From Ruegeria intermedia (GTDB lineage Bacteria > Pseudomonadota > Alphaproteobacteria > Rhodobacterales > Rhodobacteraceae): DNA of 56,202 nt. How positions within the stretch are numbered: the first letter of the stretch is position 1; each line of letters starts with the position of its first letter. The translations under genes and the position numbers were made by a program. The DNA lies in assembly GCF_900129345.1 (NCBI RefSeq), contig NZ_FQVK01000026.1, positions 1 through 56,202 on the forward strand. Reading direction: 5' to 3'. Below, in pieces: positions 1 through 10,006 of this stretch. The notes below the pieces were generated by a model, which did no database searches, was not told the DNA's origin, and worked only from the letters and a program-made list of their open reading frames with translations.

Positions 1-122
1 AAAACGCCGGTTGCAACATCAAGCCGCTGCCGCCTAAACTCAGACAGAAACCGAACCAGAGCCTCCGTTACGAAACTGCTTGCGCTGTCCGAAAACTCTG
101 ACGACGGACAACGGCGACCGGC

Positions 123-320
123 ATGTATCACCTTTCCGAGGAGACCCGCGCGCGGTTGACGCCGTTACGTGGTGGGCTGCCCGTCACGCGTATCGTGACC
201 GAACACGAGGCCGACGAGATTGCCGCGGCCCTGCACGCCGAGATGCCCTGGATGGCGCGCGCGACCGAGGAGGTCTGGCACGGGTTGAGGGCATCGGCCC
301 GATGGGTCACAGGCCGTTAA
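123..320 (+). pseudogene. Short orphan reading frame, possible AAA-type ATPase remnant
   Basis: A 65-codon frame whose composition looks like real coding sequence: it has acidic/alanine-rich helical stretches and a HEADEIAAALHAEMPWMA segment. I have an uncertain impression that this occurs in AAA-family ATPases of Rhodobacterales accessory regions. No Walker motif is present, so at best it is a fragment. There is no convincing ribosome binding site. The sequence before it (1-120) could be the end of an insertion element, but I could not identify a terminal repeat. It may equally be a chance frame. Confidence 0.25.
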
Positions 321-466
321 CGCACCAACAATCAATTTGGAACAGTCAGAGAAGGTTGCTCAACCAAAGGCGCCCTGATCATCGAAGTGTCCACGCCGTG
401 GTCAGTCTCTCGGGACAAGCATCTTGCGCGGCGGGGTTCCAGGCCGAATGCCGGTTTCGGCGTCAG

Positions 467-802
467 TCATTGGTCTGCGCAAAACAACTCGTACACCGTT
501 TCGATCATCTTGCGTGGACGGTCGTCGGCCAGGCTGTAGTAAATGGCTTTCCCCTCGCGGCGGGGAACCACCAGCCCCTCGAAACGCAGACGCGCCAATT
601 GCTGGGACACGGCAGCCTGTCGCGCGGACAGCAGTTCTTCGAGCTCGGTCACCGATTTCTCGCCCGAGGCCAGATGGCACAGGATCATCAGCCGCCCTTC
701 GTGGCTGATGGCCTTCAGAAAACCCGCCGCACGGGCCGCGTTTTCGGCCATGCGGTCCATCTCTTCGGTGGACATGTCCGGAGAAAGCTTGGGAAGCGTC
801 AT
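467..802 (-). CDS. ArsR-family transcriptional repressor, SqrR/BigR-like sulfide sensor
   Basis: A 111-residue winged-helix protein of the ArsR/SmtB family. The helix-turn-helix spans roughly residues 52-75 (RQAAVSQQLARL) and the wing follows (REGKAIYYSL). Two cysteines are visible, Cys42 in MILCHL and Cys108 in YELFC. These match the positions of the redox pair that forms a tetrasulfide bridge in SqrR of Rhodobacter capsulatus (Cys41 and Cys107), and the same pair occurs in BigR. The start at 802 was chosen because the family begins shortly before the first helix; the frame remains open to 1009, but that extension is cysteine-rich and unlike the family. No sulfide oxidation gene lies beside it here; clpP is divergent. 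The family assignment is firm and the ligand is inferred from the two cysteines. Confidence 0.88.
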   Translation of the reverse strand: MTLPKLSPDMSTEEMDRMAENAARAAGFLKAISHEGRLMILCHLASGEKSVTELEELLSARQAAVSQQLARLRFEGLVVPRREGKAIYYSLADDRPRKMIETVYELFCADQ

Positions 803-1128
803 CCTGTTTGACCTTTTTGACTGTAACTCGACGAGGGCGGCGTGCCCAAGGCTCCATGGGTGTTCCTGGCGGTCCCTTACACATAGTAATCGGGAATTTC
901 CATAAGAACGCATCGCAATCTTGTGATGCAAGCACAAGCAGCCGAGGCAGTCCAGTTTGTTGCGCCGATCGCAGAAGACGGCATACGGGCAACATGGATT
1001 GGCGGTCATGTACGCGTCGCGAACTCCGGTGCGGCTGACCCCTTGCAGCCCCCCGGCGCCGACACTAAGACTCGTGTAACGTCTTTCCGGGTATGGTCCC
1101 GGTCCATAGCAAATCAGGCAGGTTCCGA
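803..1128. promoter_or_regulatory. Intergenic region between the ArsR regulator and clpP
   Basis: This 326-bp divergent spacer holds no supported gene. It must contain promoters for both flanking genes. An imperfect heat-shock-like pair lies on the plus strand, with CTTG at 1042-1045 and CACTAA at 1063-1068. This would suit clpP, which is often transcribed by RpoH in proteobacteria, but the match is weak. The minus-strand side contains an AT-rich segment near 880-905 that could hold the regulator promoter and its own operator. Confidence 0.3.
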
Positions 1129-1761
1129 ATGTTCGATCCAGTTGACACCTACATGAACACGCTCGTCCCGATGGTCGTCGAGCAGACCAGCCGCGGAGAG
1201 CGTGCCTATGACATCTTCTCGCGCCTTCTGAAGGAGCGGATCGTGTTCATAAACGGCCCGATCCACGACGGGATGAGTCATCTGATCGTCGCGCAGCTGC
1301 TGCATCTCGAGGCCGAGAATCCGAACAAGGAAATCTCGATCTACATCAACTCGCCCGGTGGCGTGGTGACCAGCGGATTGGCCATCTATGACACAATGCA
1401 GTACATCAAGCCGAAATGTTCGACTTTGGTGATCGGTCAGGCGGCCTCGATGGGGTCGGTTCTGCTGGCCGGGGGCGAGAAGGGGATGCGCTTTGCACTG
1501 CCCAACAGCCGCATCATGGTGCACCAGCCCAGCGGCGGCTATCAGGGTCAGGCCAGCGACATCATGATTCACGCGGCCGAGACGCAAAAGCTGAAGGATC
1601 GCCTGTACGATATCTACGCCAAGCATACCGGACAGTCGAAAAAGACCATTGAAAAGGCGCTGGATCGTGACAACTTCATGAGCCCGGAAGAGGCCAAGGA
1701 ATGGGGCCACATCGACGAAATCGTCGAGAGCCGGACGAAGGCCGAACCCGACGAGGCGTGA
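1129..1761 (+). CDS. clpP: ATP-dependent Clp protease proteolytic subunit
   Basis: A 210-residue serine peptidase that forms the double heptameric chamber of ClpXP. It degrades unfolded and tagged proteins in the cytoplasm. The catalytic triad is visible: Ser107 in QAASMGS, His132 in MVHQPSGG and Asp181 in LDRDNF. The hydrophobic IYINSPGG segment that binds substrate is intact. The start at 1129 gives [12 protein letters not shown], close to the usual alphaproteobacterial N-terminus; an in-frame GTG lies upstream at 1093. A weak AGGCAGG precedes the start. clpX follows 134 bp downstream, but a strong terminator lies between them, so clpX may also have its own promoter. Confidence 0.97.
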   Translation: MFDPVDTYMNTLVPMVVEQTSRGERAYDIFSRLLKERIVFINGPIHDGMSHLIVAQLLHLEAENPNKEISIYINSPGGVVTSGLAIYDTMQYIKPKCSTLVIGQAASMGSVLLAGGEKGMRFALPNSRIMVHQPSGGYQGQASDIMIHAAETQKLKDRLYDIYAKHTGQSKKTIEKALDRDNFMSPEEAKEWGHIDEIVESRTKAEPDEA

Positions 1762-1769
1762 TGCGGAAA

Positions 1770-1800
1770 CCCCGCACCCACGGGTGCGGGGTGCGATTTT
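1770..1800 (+). terminator. Intrinsic terminator after clpP
   Basis: A perfect 10-base inverted repeat (CCCCGCACCC at 1770-1779, GGGTGCGGGG at 1782-1791) is followed by a short T run at 1797-1800, 9 bp after the clpP stop. It would end or attenuate clpP transcription before clpX. Confidence 0.8.
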
Positions 1801-1895
1801 GAGATTGTAGCTGCCTTGGCGCTGGCCTAAGCTGACGCAAAGGTGGCAATTGCGGTCCGCACGGGGCCGCGGGGATGGAGCCCGAAAGGTAGATC

Positions 1896-3164
<1,269 letters not shown>

Positions 3165-3188
3165 TCGGCGTGAAATTGGAAAACCTGC

Positions 3189-3213
3189 GGCGCGGCATTG
3201 TCCGCGCCGTTTT
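3189..3213 (+). terminator. Intrinsic terminator after clpX
   Basis: A 7-bp GC stem (GGCGCGG at 3189-3195, CCGCGCC at 3202-3208) with a 6-base loop is followed by GTTTT. It lies 24 bp after the clpX stop and just before the next gene. Confidence 0.7.
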
Positions 3214-3228
3214 CGTATGAGGGCACGA

Positions 3229-3591
3229 ATGACGATTCGGAGAATTTCTTCGGGAGGCGAGTTCGAGGCGAAGGTCGGCTATTGCCGGGCGGTGGTTGCC
3301 GGCGGCTGGGTGCATGTGGCCGGTACCGTGGGGCAGGGCGACGATGTGGTCCAACAGTGCCGCTCGGCCCTGGAAATCATCGGCAAGGCGCTGTCCGAGG
3401 CCGGGGCGTCGTTTGCCGACGTGGTCCGCGTGACCTACATGCTGCCCGACCGCGCGGAGTTCGCGCCCTGCTGGCCCATTCTTGCCGATACCTTCGGGCC
3501 GAACCCGCCGGCGGCCACTATGATCGAATGTGGCCTGATCGACCCGAAATACCGGATCGAGATCGAAGTGACGGCCTTGCTGCCGACATGA
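3229..3591 (+). CDS. RidA-family (YjgF/YER057c/UK114) protein
   Basis: A 120-residue protein of the RidA superfamily, which includes enamine/imine deaminases that protect PLP enzymes as well as relatives of unknown activity. Family marks are the GYCRAVVAG and HVAGTVG strands near the N-terminus, the [14 protein letters not shown] helix and the RVTYML strand. The canonical RidA catalytic arginine region near the C-terminus (usually R in IEA/IEV contexts) is replaced by [12 protein letters not shown], so this is probably an Rid2-7 type rather than an archetypal RidA. The start at 3229 was chosen because GAGGG sits just upstream; an ATG at 3217 is the alternative. Confidence 0.85.
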   Translation: MTIRRISSGGEFEAKVGYCRAVVAGGWVHVAGTVGQGDDVVQQCRSALEIIGKALSEAGASFADVVRVTYMLPDRAEFAPCWPILADTFGPNPPAATMIECGLIDPKYRIEIEVTALLPT

Positions 3592-3670
3592 CGGGTGCGG
3601 TCTTTGTGGCACTGGACCTCTGCGTGGGTTTGGTCCATATCTGCGGGGACAGAAATGCCGGAGGCAGCCG

Positions 3671-4054
3671 ATGGGAATCCTGAACACTCTTTTGCGGGCC
3701 GTGACCTGGTGGAACGGAGCAACCCTGAACACCCAGATCTACACCGCGCGCAAGGGGATCAAGGTGGGCGAGGACGATCAGGGCAACGTGTTCTATCGCA
3801 ATGCCGATGACAGCCAGCGCTGGGTGATCTTCAACGGTGAGGCCGAAGCCAGCCGAATCGATCCGGAATGGCATGGCTGGCTGCACCGGACATGGGACGA
3901 GCCGCCCACCGAAAAACCTCTGCGCCACAAGGCGTGGGAGAAACCGCATCAGGAAAACCTGACAGGCACGCCGATGGCCTATGCGCCGGCCGGATCCCTG
4001 CGCCGCCCCGAACCGGTGGAACGCAGGGATTACGAGGCATGGCGCCCGGAATAA
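3671..4054 (+). CDS. NDUFA12-family complex I accessory subunit
   Basis: A 127-residue protein of the NDUFA12/B17.2 family, an accessory subunit of the proton-pumping NADH:ubiquinone oxidoreductase found in alphaproteobacteria and mitochondria. Recognisable parts are an N-terminal WWNG segment, [21 protein letters not shown] and the highly conserved PEWHGWLH block around residues 60-70, then a charged C-terminal tail. GGAGG precedes the start. It lies 11 bp before mlaD, an order I associate with Rhodobacterales, so the two may be cotranscribed even though their functions differ. Confidence 0.92.
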   Translation: MGILNTLLRAVTWWNGATLNTQIYTARKGIKVGEDDQGNVFYRNADDSQRWVIFNGEAEASRIDPEWHGWLHRTWDEPPTEKPLRHKAWEKPHQENLTGTPMAYAPAGSLRRPEPVERRDYEAWRPE

Positions 4055-4065
4055 GCGAGGCATAG

Positions 4066-4518
4066 ATGTCGACCCACAACATGACCGAAGTTCTGGTCGG
4101 CGGCGTCGTGCTGGCCTGCGCCATCGGCTTTGGCGTCTATGCCAGCCAGTCGACGGGCTGGTCGCAGAACACCTCGGGCTATGAGCTGGGCGCCTCGTTC
4201 CGATCGCTCGAAGGGGTTGGGGTGGGCACCGATGTTCGGCTGGCCGGGGTCAAGATCGGTACTGTCACGAACGTCAAGCTGAACCCGGAAACCTACCGCG
4301 CCGATACCACCATCTCGGTGGCTGATGGTATTCTGATCCCCGATGACAGCGCGATCGTGATCTCGTCCGAGGGTCTTTTGGGCGGCAACTTCGTCGAAGT
4401 CATGCCCGGGGGCTCGCCGTTCTATTTCGAGCCCGGCGATCAGATCGAGGACACCCAGGGCGCGGTCAGCCTGATCTCGCTTCTGGTCAAGTTCGTGGCA
4501 GGGGACAGCGCCGAATGA
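4066..4518 (+). CDS. mlaD: MlaD-type MCE protein, phospholipid transport across the periplasm
   Basis: A 150-residue inner-membrane-anchored lipid-binding protein. It has one N-terminal membrane segment (about residues 7-27, EVLVGGVVLACAIGFGVYA) and then a single MCE domain (about 38-118) with the GVGVGTDVRLAGVKIG strand typical of MlaD. It would form the hexameric ring of the MlaFEDB complex, which moves phospholipids between the membranes. The other mla genes are absent from this window, so the complex must be assembled from genes elsewhere. The stop overlaps the next start by 4 bp, suggesting translational coupling. Confidence 0.92.
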   Translation: MSTHNMTEVLVGGVVLACAIGFGVYASQSTGWSQNTSGYELGASFRSLEGVGVGTDVRLAGVKIGTVTNVKLNPETYRADTTISVADGILIPDDSAIVISSEGLLGGNFVEVMPGGSPFYFEPGDQIEDTQGAVSLISLLVKFVAGDSAE

Positions 4519-4874
4519 TGATGCGTGCGGCCTTGTTTGTGCTGCTGGCGGCAGGCGCGGCCCAGGCACAGCAGAAGGTCACCTCGGGGGCCGGGGCGTT
4601 GCTGCGCGGGCTGGACAAGGTCAATGGTCAGACTGTCGACGTTCAGATGAAACCGGGCGAGACGGCCTCGATCTTCGGGCTGGACGTGGCGCTGGGGGAT
4701 TGCCGGTACCCGACTGAGAACCCGACCGGCGACGCCTTTGCCTTTCTGACCATTTGGGAAAAGGGCGAGGCCGAACAGCTGTTCGATGGCTGGATGATCG
4801 CGACGTCGCCCGCGCTGAACGCTTTGGACCATTCCCGTTACGACGTCTGGGTGATCCGCTGTATCACGCCCTGA
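4515..4874 (+). CDS. DUF2155 domain-containing exported protein
   Basis: A 119-residue protein with a signal peptide (MRAALFVLLAAGAAQA, cleavage about residue 19), so it is probably periplasmic. The mature part contains the DUF2155 hallmarks: a LRGLDKVNGQT segment, LGDCRYP and FDGWMIATSPALNALDH. Two cysteines (in GDCRYP and VIRCITP) are placed to form a disulfide. It overlaps mlaD by 4 bp upstream and its 3' end overlaps aat by 37 bp on the opposite strand. Function is unknown; the context hints at an envelope role. Confidence 0.88.
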   Translation: MMMRAALFVLLAAGAAQAQQKVTSGAGALLRGLDKVNGQTVDVQMKPGETASIFGLDVALGDCRYPTENPTGDAFAFLTIWEKGEAEQLFDGWMIATSPALNALDHSRYDVWVIRCITP

Positions 4875-5470
4875 GGCGTTTGTGACAGCGGTGCGGTGAA
4901 ATCCGCGCTGCCGGCGGTGGCCTGATCCAACAACCTGCGATATTCGTGCCGGGGAATCTCGATCGCCCCCAGGGATGCCAGATGTGCGGTCAGGAATTGC
5001 GTGTCGAACAACTGAAACCCGGTCTGGCGCAGGCGGTCGACCAGATAGGCCAAAGCGATTTTTGATGCGTCACGGCGGCGTGAGAACATGCTTTCGCCGA
5101 AGAAGGCCGCCCCCTGCGTCACGCCGAAGACACCGCCGGCCAGAGTGTCGCCGTCCCACAGTTCCAGCGAATGGGCGTGGCCCGTGTCGTGCAGCTGCGC
5201 ATACAGGCTTCGGAGCTGGCCGTTGATCCAGGTGTCGGCCCGGTCGGCGCAGCCGTCCACGACGGCCGGGAAATCGCGGTTGACGGTGACGGAGAACCCA
5301 CAATTTCGGATGCGCCGACGCAGGCTGCGCGAAATATGGAACCCGTCCAGGGGGAACACGCCGCGCAGCCGAGGATCGACCCAGAAAAGCTCTGGATCGT
5401 TGCGATGCTCGGCCATCGGGAAGATGCCGACGGAATAGCCATGCAGCAGAAGGTCGGGCGTCAGGCTCAT
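4838..5470 (-). CDS. aat: Leucyl/phenylalanyl-tRNA-protein transferase
   Basis: A 210-residue enzyme that adds Leu or Phe from aminoacyl-tRNA to proteins with N-terminal Arg or Lys, marking them for the N-degron pathway. Signature segments are LLHGYSVGIFPMAE at the start, FWVDPRLRGVFPL, the HSLELWDGDTLAGGVFGV strand, FFGESMFSRRRDASKIAL and LFDTQFLTAHLASLGA. It follows accC on the minus strand with a 51-bp gap that contains a stem-loop. Delivery of such substrates to ClpAP is the known route; clpP and clpX are nearby. Confidence 0.96.
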   Translation of the reverse strand: MSLTPDLLLHGYSVGIFPMAEHRNDPELFWVDPRLRGVFPLDGFHISRSLRRRIRNCGFSVTVNRDFPAVVDGCADRADTWINGQLRSLYAQLHDTGHAHSLELWDGDTLAGGVFGVTQGAAFFGESMFSRRRDASKIALAYLVDRLRQTGFQLFDTQFLTAHLASLGAIEIPRHEYRRLLDQATAGSADFTAPLSQTPQGVIQRITQTS

Positions 5471-5489
5471 GCGGAGCCCAGGCGAAAGG

Positions 5490-5514
5490 CGCCCGGAGAG
5501 TATTTCTCCGGGCG
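5490..5514 (-). terminator. Stem-loop between accC and aat
   Basis: A perfect 10-bp inverted repeat (CGCCCGGAGA at 5490-5499, TCTCCGGGCG at 5505-5514) with a 5-base loop lies just after the accC stop in the minus-strand direction. Only a short T run follows, so it may attenuate rather than fully stop transcription into aat. Confidence 0.55.
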
Positions 5515-5521
5515 GCCTGAA

Positions 5522-6871
5522 TTACTGGGACATGTTCTCCGCAAGCCAGTGCTCCAGCCAGTGGATGTTGTAGTCGCCGCTGTGGACGTCGGGCTCTTGC
5601 AGCAGGGCGCGGAACAGCGGAATGGTGGTGTCCACACCGTCCACGATCAGTTCGCCCAGGGCCCGGTTCAGGCGTGCCAGGGCTTCGGGGCGGTCGCGGC
5701 CATGCACGATCAGCTTGCCGATCAGGGAATCGTAGTAGGGCGGGATCGAATACCCGTCATACAGGGCTGAATCCATCCGCACACCCAAGCCACCCGGCGC
5801 GTGATAGGCCGTGATCTTGCCCGGGCAGGGCGAGAAGTTGGGCAGCTTTTCCGCGTTGATCCGCACCTCGATGGCATGGCCGTTGATCTTCAGGTCGTCC
5901 TGACCGAAGGACATCGGCTCGCCTGCGGCGACACGGATCTGCTCACGCACCAGGTCGACGCCAAAGATGGCCTCGGTCACGGGGTGTTCCACCTGCAGGC
6001 GGGTGTTCATCTCGATGAAATAGAACTCGCCGTTTTCATAGAGGAATTCGATCGTGCCGGCGCCGATATAGTTGATCTTGGCAACCGCCTCGGCGCAGAT
6101 CTTGCCGATGCGCGCGCGCTCTTCGGGGGTGATGCAGGGGCCGGGGGCCTCTTCGAACACCTTCTGGTGGCGCCGCTGCAGCGAGCAGTCGCGCTCGCCC
6201 AGATGGACCGCGTTGCCCTTGCCGTCGCCAAAGACCTGGATCTCGATATGGCGGGGCGTGGTCAGGTATTTCTCGATATAGACCTCGTCATTGCCGAAGG
6301 CGGCCTTGCCTTCGGCCCGCGCGGTCATGAAGGCGCTTTCCATCTCGTCGGCGGTCTGGGCGACCTTCATGCCGCGCCCGCCGCCGCCGGCGGTGGCCTT
6401 GATGATGACCGGATAGCCGATTTCTTCACCGATCCGCTTGGCCGTGGCCAGATCGGGCACACCTCCGTCCGAGCCGGGAACGCAGGGCACGCCCAGTTCC
6501 TTCATCGTATCCTTGGCGGTGATCTTGTCGCCCATGATGCGGATATGTTCCGCAGTGGGGCCGATGAAGGTGATGCCGTGGTCTTCGACGATCTGCACGA
6601 AATCGGCGTTTTCGGACAGAAAGCCGTAGCCGGGGTGAATCGCTTGCGCGCCGGTGATCTCGCAGGCCGAGATGATGGCGGGAATGGACAGATAGCTTTG
6701 CGGGCTGGGCGCGGGGCCGATGCAGACGGATTCGTCGGCCATGCGCACATGCATGGCGTCGCTGTCGGCGGTGGAGTGCACCGCGACCGTCGCAATCCCC
6801 ATCTCGCGCGCGGCGCGGATCACGCGCAGGGCGATCTCGCCTCGGTTGGCAATCAGGATCTTGTCGAACAT
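5522..6871 (-). CDS. accC: Acetyl-CoA carboxylase, biotin carboxylase subunit
   Basis: A 449-residue ATP-grasp enzyme that carboxylates biotin on AccB, the first half-reaction of malonyl-CoA synthesis. It shows the N-terminal [15 protein letters not shown] segment, the glycine-rich ATP lid [11 protein letters not shown], the HIEIQVFGD and [12 protein letters not shown] catalytic blocks, [16 protein letters not shown] and the C-terminal domain. Length is exactly that of the family. It starts 9 bp after the accB stop, forming the standard accBC operon. A long open frame on the opposite strand (5801-7495) is its shadow. Confidence 0.98.
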   Translation of the reverse strand: MFDKILIANRGEIALRVIRAAREMGIATVAVHSTADSDAMHVRMADESVCIGPAPSPQSYLSIPAIISACEITGAQAIHPGYGFLSENADFVQIVEDHGITFIGPTAEHIRIMGDKITAKDTMKELGVPCVPGSDGGVPDLATAKRIGEEIGYPVIIKATAGGGGRGMKVAQTADEMESAFMTARAEGKAAFGNDEVYIEKYLTTPRHIEIQVFGDGKGNAVHLGERDCSLQRRHQKVFEEAPGPCITPEERARIGKICAEAVAKINYIGAGTIEFLYENGEFYFIEMNTRLQVEHPVTEAIFGVDLVREQIRVAAGEPMSFGQDDLKINGHAIEVRINAEKLPNFSPCPGKITAYHAPGGLGVRMDSALYDGYSIPPYYDSLIGKLIVHGRDRPEALARLNRALGELIVDGVDTTIPLFRALLQEPDVHSGDYNIHWLEHWLAENMSQ

Positions 6872-6880
6872 GGGTCCGCC

Positions 6881-7375
6881 TTACTCGATGATGACCAGAG
6901 GTGTGCCGAACTCCACCGCGTCGCCATCGGCGACCAGAATGCGTTTGACGGTGCCCGACTTGGGGGCGTGGATGTGGTTCATGGTCTTCATCGCCTCGAC
7001 GATCAGCAGCGTGTCGCCTTCGGAAACCGATGCGCCCACGGTCACGAACGGGGCCGCGCCCGGTTCGGGCTGCATGTAGACGGTGCCGACCATGGGCGAG
7101 GTGACGGCGCCGGGGTGGCTGGCCGGATCGTCGGCCGGAGCTGCGGTCTCGGCCGGGGCGGCGGCCGGTGCCGCCGGCGCCGCCGGGGCGGCGGCCGGGA
7201 CCGCCACCTGAACCGGTGCGGCGGGCGCCGGTGCGACACGGCTGACGCGCACGTTCAGGCTGTCTTCCTCGCCATATTCCCGTTTGACCTGCAGTTCAGT
7301 CAGATCGTTTTCGCGCAGCAATTCAGCCAATGCCTTGATGAACGCCACATCCGCTTCGTGTCTGGTGTCTGTCAT
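6881..7375 (-). CDS. accB: Acetyl-CoA carboxylase biotin carboxyl carrier protein
   Basis: A 164-residue carrier. An N-terminal helical region (1-45) is followed by an Ala/Pro-rich flexible linker (about 48-85) and the biotinyl domain, with the biotinylated Lys130 in VEAMKTMN. The start at 7375 was chosen because GAGGACA stands just upstream and because the family begins with this short acidic helix; the frame is open further upstream to 7429. It lies directly ahead of accC. The PAS-LuxR gene upstream on the same strand ends 139 bp earlier. Confidence 0.96.
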   Translation of the reverse strand: MTDTRHEADVAFIKALAELLRENDLTELQVKREYGEEDSLNVRVSRVAPAPAAPVQVAVPAAAPAAPAAPAAAPAETAAPADDPASHPGAVTSPMVGTVYMQPEPGAAPFVTVGASVSEGDTLLIVEAMKTMNHIHAPKSGTVKRILVADGDAVEFGTPLVIIE

Positions 7376-7514
7376 GAGTGTCCTCGAAGGTTCCCCTATG
7401 GCCCGTCTGTCTGCGCGGGCTTTGCTCAATTACGCTGCGTTATAGGGCAACGCGACGGCCATGAAAAGCGCAGTCTGGTCTGGTATCAACCCTGAAACGC
7501 CGGCACGGTCTCCG

Positions 7515-8051
7515 CTAGAGCGGCGTGCCCGACAGCTTGGCCACCAGTTCAGGCAGCTTGCGGGCCCCGAACTTTTCCAGAAGCCGGGCGCGATAGGCCT
7601 CGATGGTGCGATAGCTGAGCCCAAGCTCGGCACCGATCTCCTTGGCCGACAGGCCGCGGCACGACAGGATGGCCACCTCGCGTTCGCGTTTGGTCAGCTC
7701 GACCAGAGGGCGTTCTTCGGAAATGTCGGAAAAGCTCCAGATTCCATGGCGAAACGGGTCATCGGGCGTCAGCGACCGCCCGCGTGCGCGGCACCAGAAC
7801 AGGTCGCCGTTGCGGCGGCGCATCACCCGTTCGTCTGAATAATATCCGGTGTCACGCATGACCTGCAGACTGCGGGCGCCGATCCTCTCCCAATCGGCGA
7901 CGGACGGGTAGAGATGCAAAAGCGGCATGTTCCGATAGTCGGTTTCCTCGCCGCCGAAAGTGCGGGCGAATTGCAGGTTGCAGCGCCGGATGATCCGGTT
8001 TTCAAGCTCGACCAGGCCGATGGGCGCGTATTCGAATGCGGGATCGCTCAT
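7515..8051 (-). CDS. PAS and LuxR-type helix-turn-helix regulator
   Basis: A 178-residue DNA-binding regulator. The N-terminal part (about 1-105) looks like a single PAS sensor fold: FEYAPIGLVELENRIIRRCN is a typical PAS opening and RRRNGDLFWCRARG is the later strand pair. The C-terminal part (about 112-172) is a LuxR/GerE helix-turn-helix with LTKREREV and GLSAKEIGAELGLSYRTIEAYR. No acyl-homoserine lactone domain is present. It points toward accBC but is separated by 139 bp. The start at 8051 places the PAS motif near the N-terminus; the frame extends upstream to 8165. The ligand is unknown. Confidence 0.85.
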   Translation of the reverse strand: MSDPAFEYAPIGLVELENRIIRRCNLQFARTFGGEETDYRNMPLLHLYPSVADWERIGARSLQVMRDTGYYSDERVMRRRNGDLFWCRARGRSLTPDDPFRHGIWSFSDISEERPLVELTKREREVAILSCRGLSAKEIGAELGLSYRTIEAYRARLLEKFGARKLPELVAKLSGTPL

Positions 8052-8250
8052 GCCGGTATGGTGGCGGCATTTCCGGCTGAATTGAAGGGGAGAGTTGCTG
8101 ATGCGCCGCACGACTGCCGCAGGAAAGTGGTTAATCCTGTAAATCAGATTTGAAAACGCGCGCATAACCCCTTTAAATCAAAATAGGTATCAGCAAAGCC
8201 TGTCTTGGAGCGGTGTGTTTGGCGGGCATCAGCTGAGGAGGGGGATCGTT

Positions 8251-9546
8251 TTGAGAGACACGTTGACCGGAAGCCGCATCCGCGAGAGGCGCCAGATTTC
8301 CGGGCTCAAGCAGGCGCAGCTGGCGCGCCAGGTGGGGATTTCGGCCTCATACCTGAACCTGATCGAACATAACCGGCGCAGAATCGGCGGCAAGCTTCTG
8401 GTCGACATCGCGGCGGCACTGTCGGTCGAACCGTCGGTTCTGACCCAGGGGGTCGAAGCCACGCTGATCGCGGCCCTGCGCGAAGCCGCCGCCGACGCGG
8501 TGGGGCAAAGCGCCGAGATCGATTCGCTTGACGAATTTGCCGGACGGTTTCCGGGCTGGGCCGGCGTGCTGGCCCAGATGCACCGCCGGGTGGTGTCGCT
8601 TGAACGTACGGTCGAGACCCTGTCGGACCGTCTGACGCATGACCCGCATCTGGCGGGCTCGATGCACGAGGTCCTGTCGACGGCGGCCGCGATCCGCTCG
8701 ACCGCGGCGATTCTGGCCGAGCCCGGCGAACTGGATGCCGAGTGGCGCGACCGGTTCCACCGCAACCTGCACCAGGACGCCGAGCGTCTGGCGGAAAGCT
8801 CGAAGGCCCTGGTCGCCTATCTGGATCAAAGCGAAAGCCCCGACGACCGGCAAGGATTGCCCATGGAGGAGGTCGAGGCCTTTCTGGACCAGCGCGGATT
8901 TCATCTGCCCGAGTTGGAGGGCGGTGAATACGGCGATGACCTGGTGCAGCACGGCTTGCGGTCGGCGGCGGCCAGGTCGCTGATCCGGCAGGTGCTGAAG
9001 CAATATGCGCAGGACGCGCGGGCCATGCCTTTGGGCCGGCTGCGCGAGGCCTTGCAGGCGGACGGGCTGGATCCGTTGAAACTTGCCGCGCGGTTTTCGG
9101 TCGATCTGGCCACGGTGCTGCGGCGGCTGGCCTTCCTGCCCGAGGACGTGTTGCCCCGACCGGCGGGATTGGCGGTGTGCGATTCGTCCGGCAGTATCAT
9201 CCTGCTCAAGCATGTCCCCGGTTTCGCCTTGCCCCGGCACGGCGATGCCTGCCCTTTGTGGCCCGTGTTCTCGGCGTTGAACCGGCCTTTGGTGCCGGTT
9301 CACGGCCGTGTCACCTTTCTGGGCCGCAGCGCCGCCGAATTCGAGTGTTTCGCCATCGCCTGGCCGCAGCCCGTGTCGGAGTTCGGGCACGAGCCGGTCT
9401 ATCGCTCGGTGATGCTGGTGGTGCCGCCGGGCGACGACAAGACCCGGTCAGGGGCAGAGGTGCAACTTGGGGCAAGCTGCCGGATCTGCCCCAAGACGGA
9501 CTGCGCCGCCCGGCGCGAGCCGTCGATTCTGAGTGAAGGTTTTTGA
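8251..9546 (+). CDS. ScfR/RamB-family (short-chain fatty acyl) XRE transcriptional regulator
   Basis: A 431-residue regulator. An N-terminal XRE helix-turn-helix (about residues 6-60) contains LKQAQLARQVGISASYLNLIE, and a long C-terminal acyl-CoA-responsive domain of the DUF2083 type ends in the cysteine cluster ASCRICPKTDCAARRE. Relatives include RamB (acetate, Corynebacterium), PccR (propionyl-CoA, Rhodobacter) and MccR. The start is a TTG at 8251 placed after GAGGAGGGGG; an alternative start lies at 8215. Candidate targets in this window carry TTTGCAAA-like sites upstream of prpE at 34.8 kb. Probably a sensor of acetyl- or propionyl-CoA. Confidence 0.88.
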   Translation: MRDTLTGSRIRERRQISGLKQAQLARQVGISASYLNLIEHNRRRIGGKLLVDIAAALSVEPSVLTQGVEATLIAALREAAADAVGQSAEIDSLDEFAGRFPGWAGVLAQMHRRVVSLERTVETLSDRLTHDPHLAGSMHEVLSTAAAIRSTAAILAEPGELDAEWRDRFHRNLHQDAERLAESSKALVAYLDQSESPDDRQGLPMEEVEAFLDQRGFHLPELEGGEYGDDLVQHGLRSAAARSLIRQVLKQYAQDARAMPLGRLREALQADGLDPLKLAARFSVDLATVLRRLAFLPEDVLPRPAGLAVCDSSGSIILLKHVPGFALPRHGDACPLWPVFSALNRPLVPVHGRVTFLGRSAAEFECFAIAWPQPVSEFGHEPVYRSVMLVVPPGDDKTRSGAEVQLGASCRICPKTDCAARREPSILSEGF

Positions 9547-9625
9547 CAGTTTCGTGACGCACCGCTTAATCTGCATGTGACCGACCGCCAGACGTCGCGG
9601 CCGGTCTTGGGGAGGGAATACCAAC

Positions 9626-10006
9626 ATGAGCCGCAAGGTTCTTTTGATCGAGGATGAGCCGAACATCACCGAGGCCATCCGGTTTCTGCTGACCCGCGAA
9701 GGGTGGGTGGTGGAAACCCATGCCGAAGGTGGGAACGCGGTCGAGACGATTCTGGCTGCGCGGCCCGATCTGGTCATATTGGACGTGATGCTGCCGGGCA
9801 AAAGCGGCATGGACGTGCTGCGCGAATTGCGCGAGCACGCCGACATGAAGGCGCTGCCGGTTCTGATGCTGACCGCCCGTGGACAGTCGCGCGACCGCGA
9901 GATGGCCGAGAAGGCCGGGGTCAGCCGGTTCATGACGAAACCGTTTTCGAATGTCGAAGTGCTGACCGCCGTACGAGACCTGTACGCGCAGGCGTCTCGG
10001 TCATGA
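9626..10006 (+). CDS. Single-domain response regulator (CheY-like receiver)
   Basis: A 126-residue receiver domain with no output domain. The acidic pocket (Glu9-Asp10-Glu11), phospho-acceptor Asp53 in VILDVML, the Thr in LTARG and Lys105 in MTKPF are all present, so it should be phosphorylatable. Its stop overlaps the next start (ATGA at 10003-10006), and two genes later comes a histidine kinase; the three probably form one system. With no DNA-binding domain it must act by protein contact or as a phosphate relay or sink. Confidence 0.93.
   Translation: MSRKVLLIEDEPNITEAIRFLLTREGWVVETHAEGGNAVETILAARPDLVILDVMLPGKSGMDVLRELREHADMKALPVLMLTARGQSRDREMAEKAGVSRFMTKPFSNVEVLTAVRDLYAQASRS

Noticed and set aside
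803..1009. N-terminal extension of the ArsR regulator
   Set aside because: The extra 69 residues are cysteine-rich, unlike the family, and the domain already starts at the internal ATG at 802.
1093..1128. Upstream GTG start of clpP
   Set aside because: The 12 added residues do not resemble ClpP N-termini; the ATG at 1129 fits better.
5801..7495. A 564-codon open frame on the plus strand
   Set aside because: It is the complement of accC and accB, with a repetitive Gly/Arg/His-rich translation typical of antisense frames.
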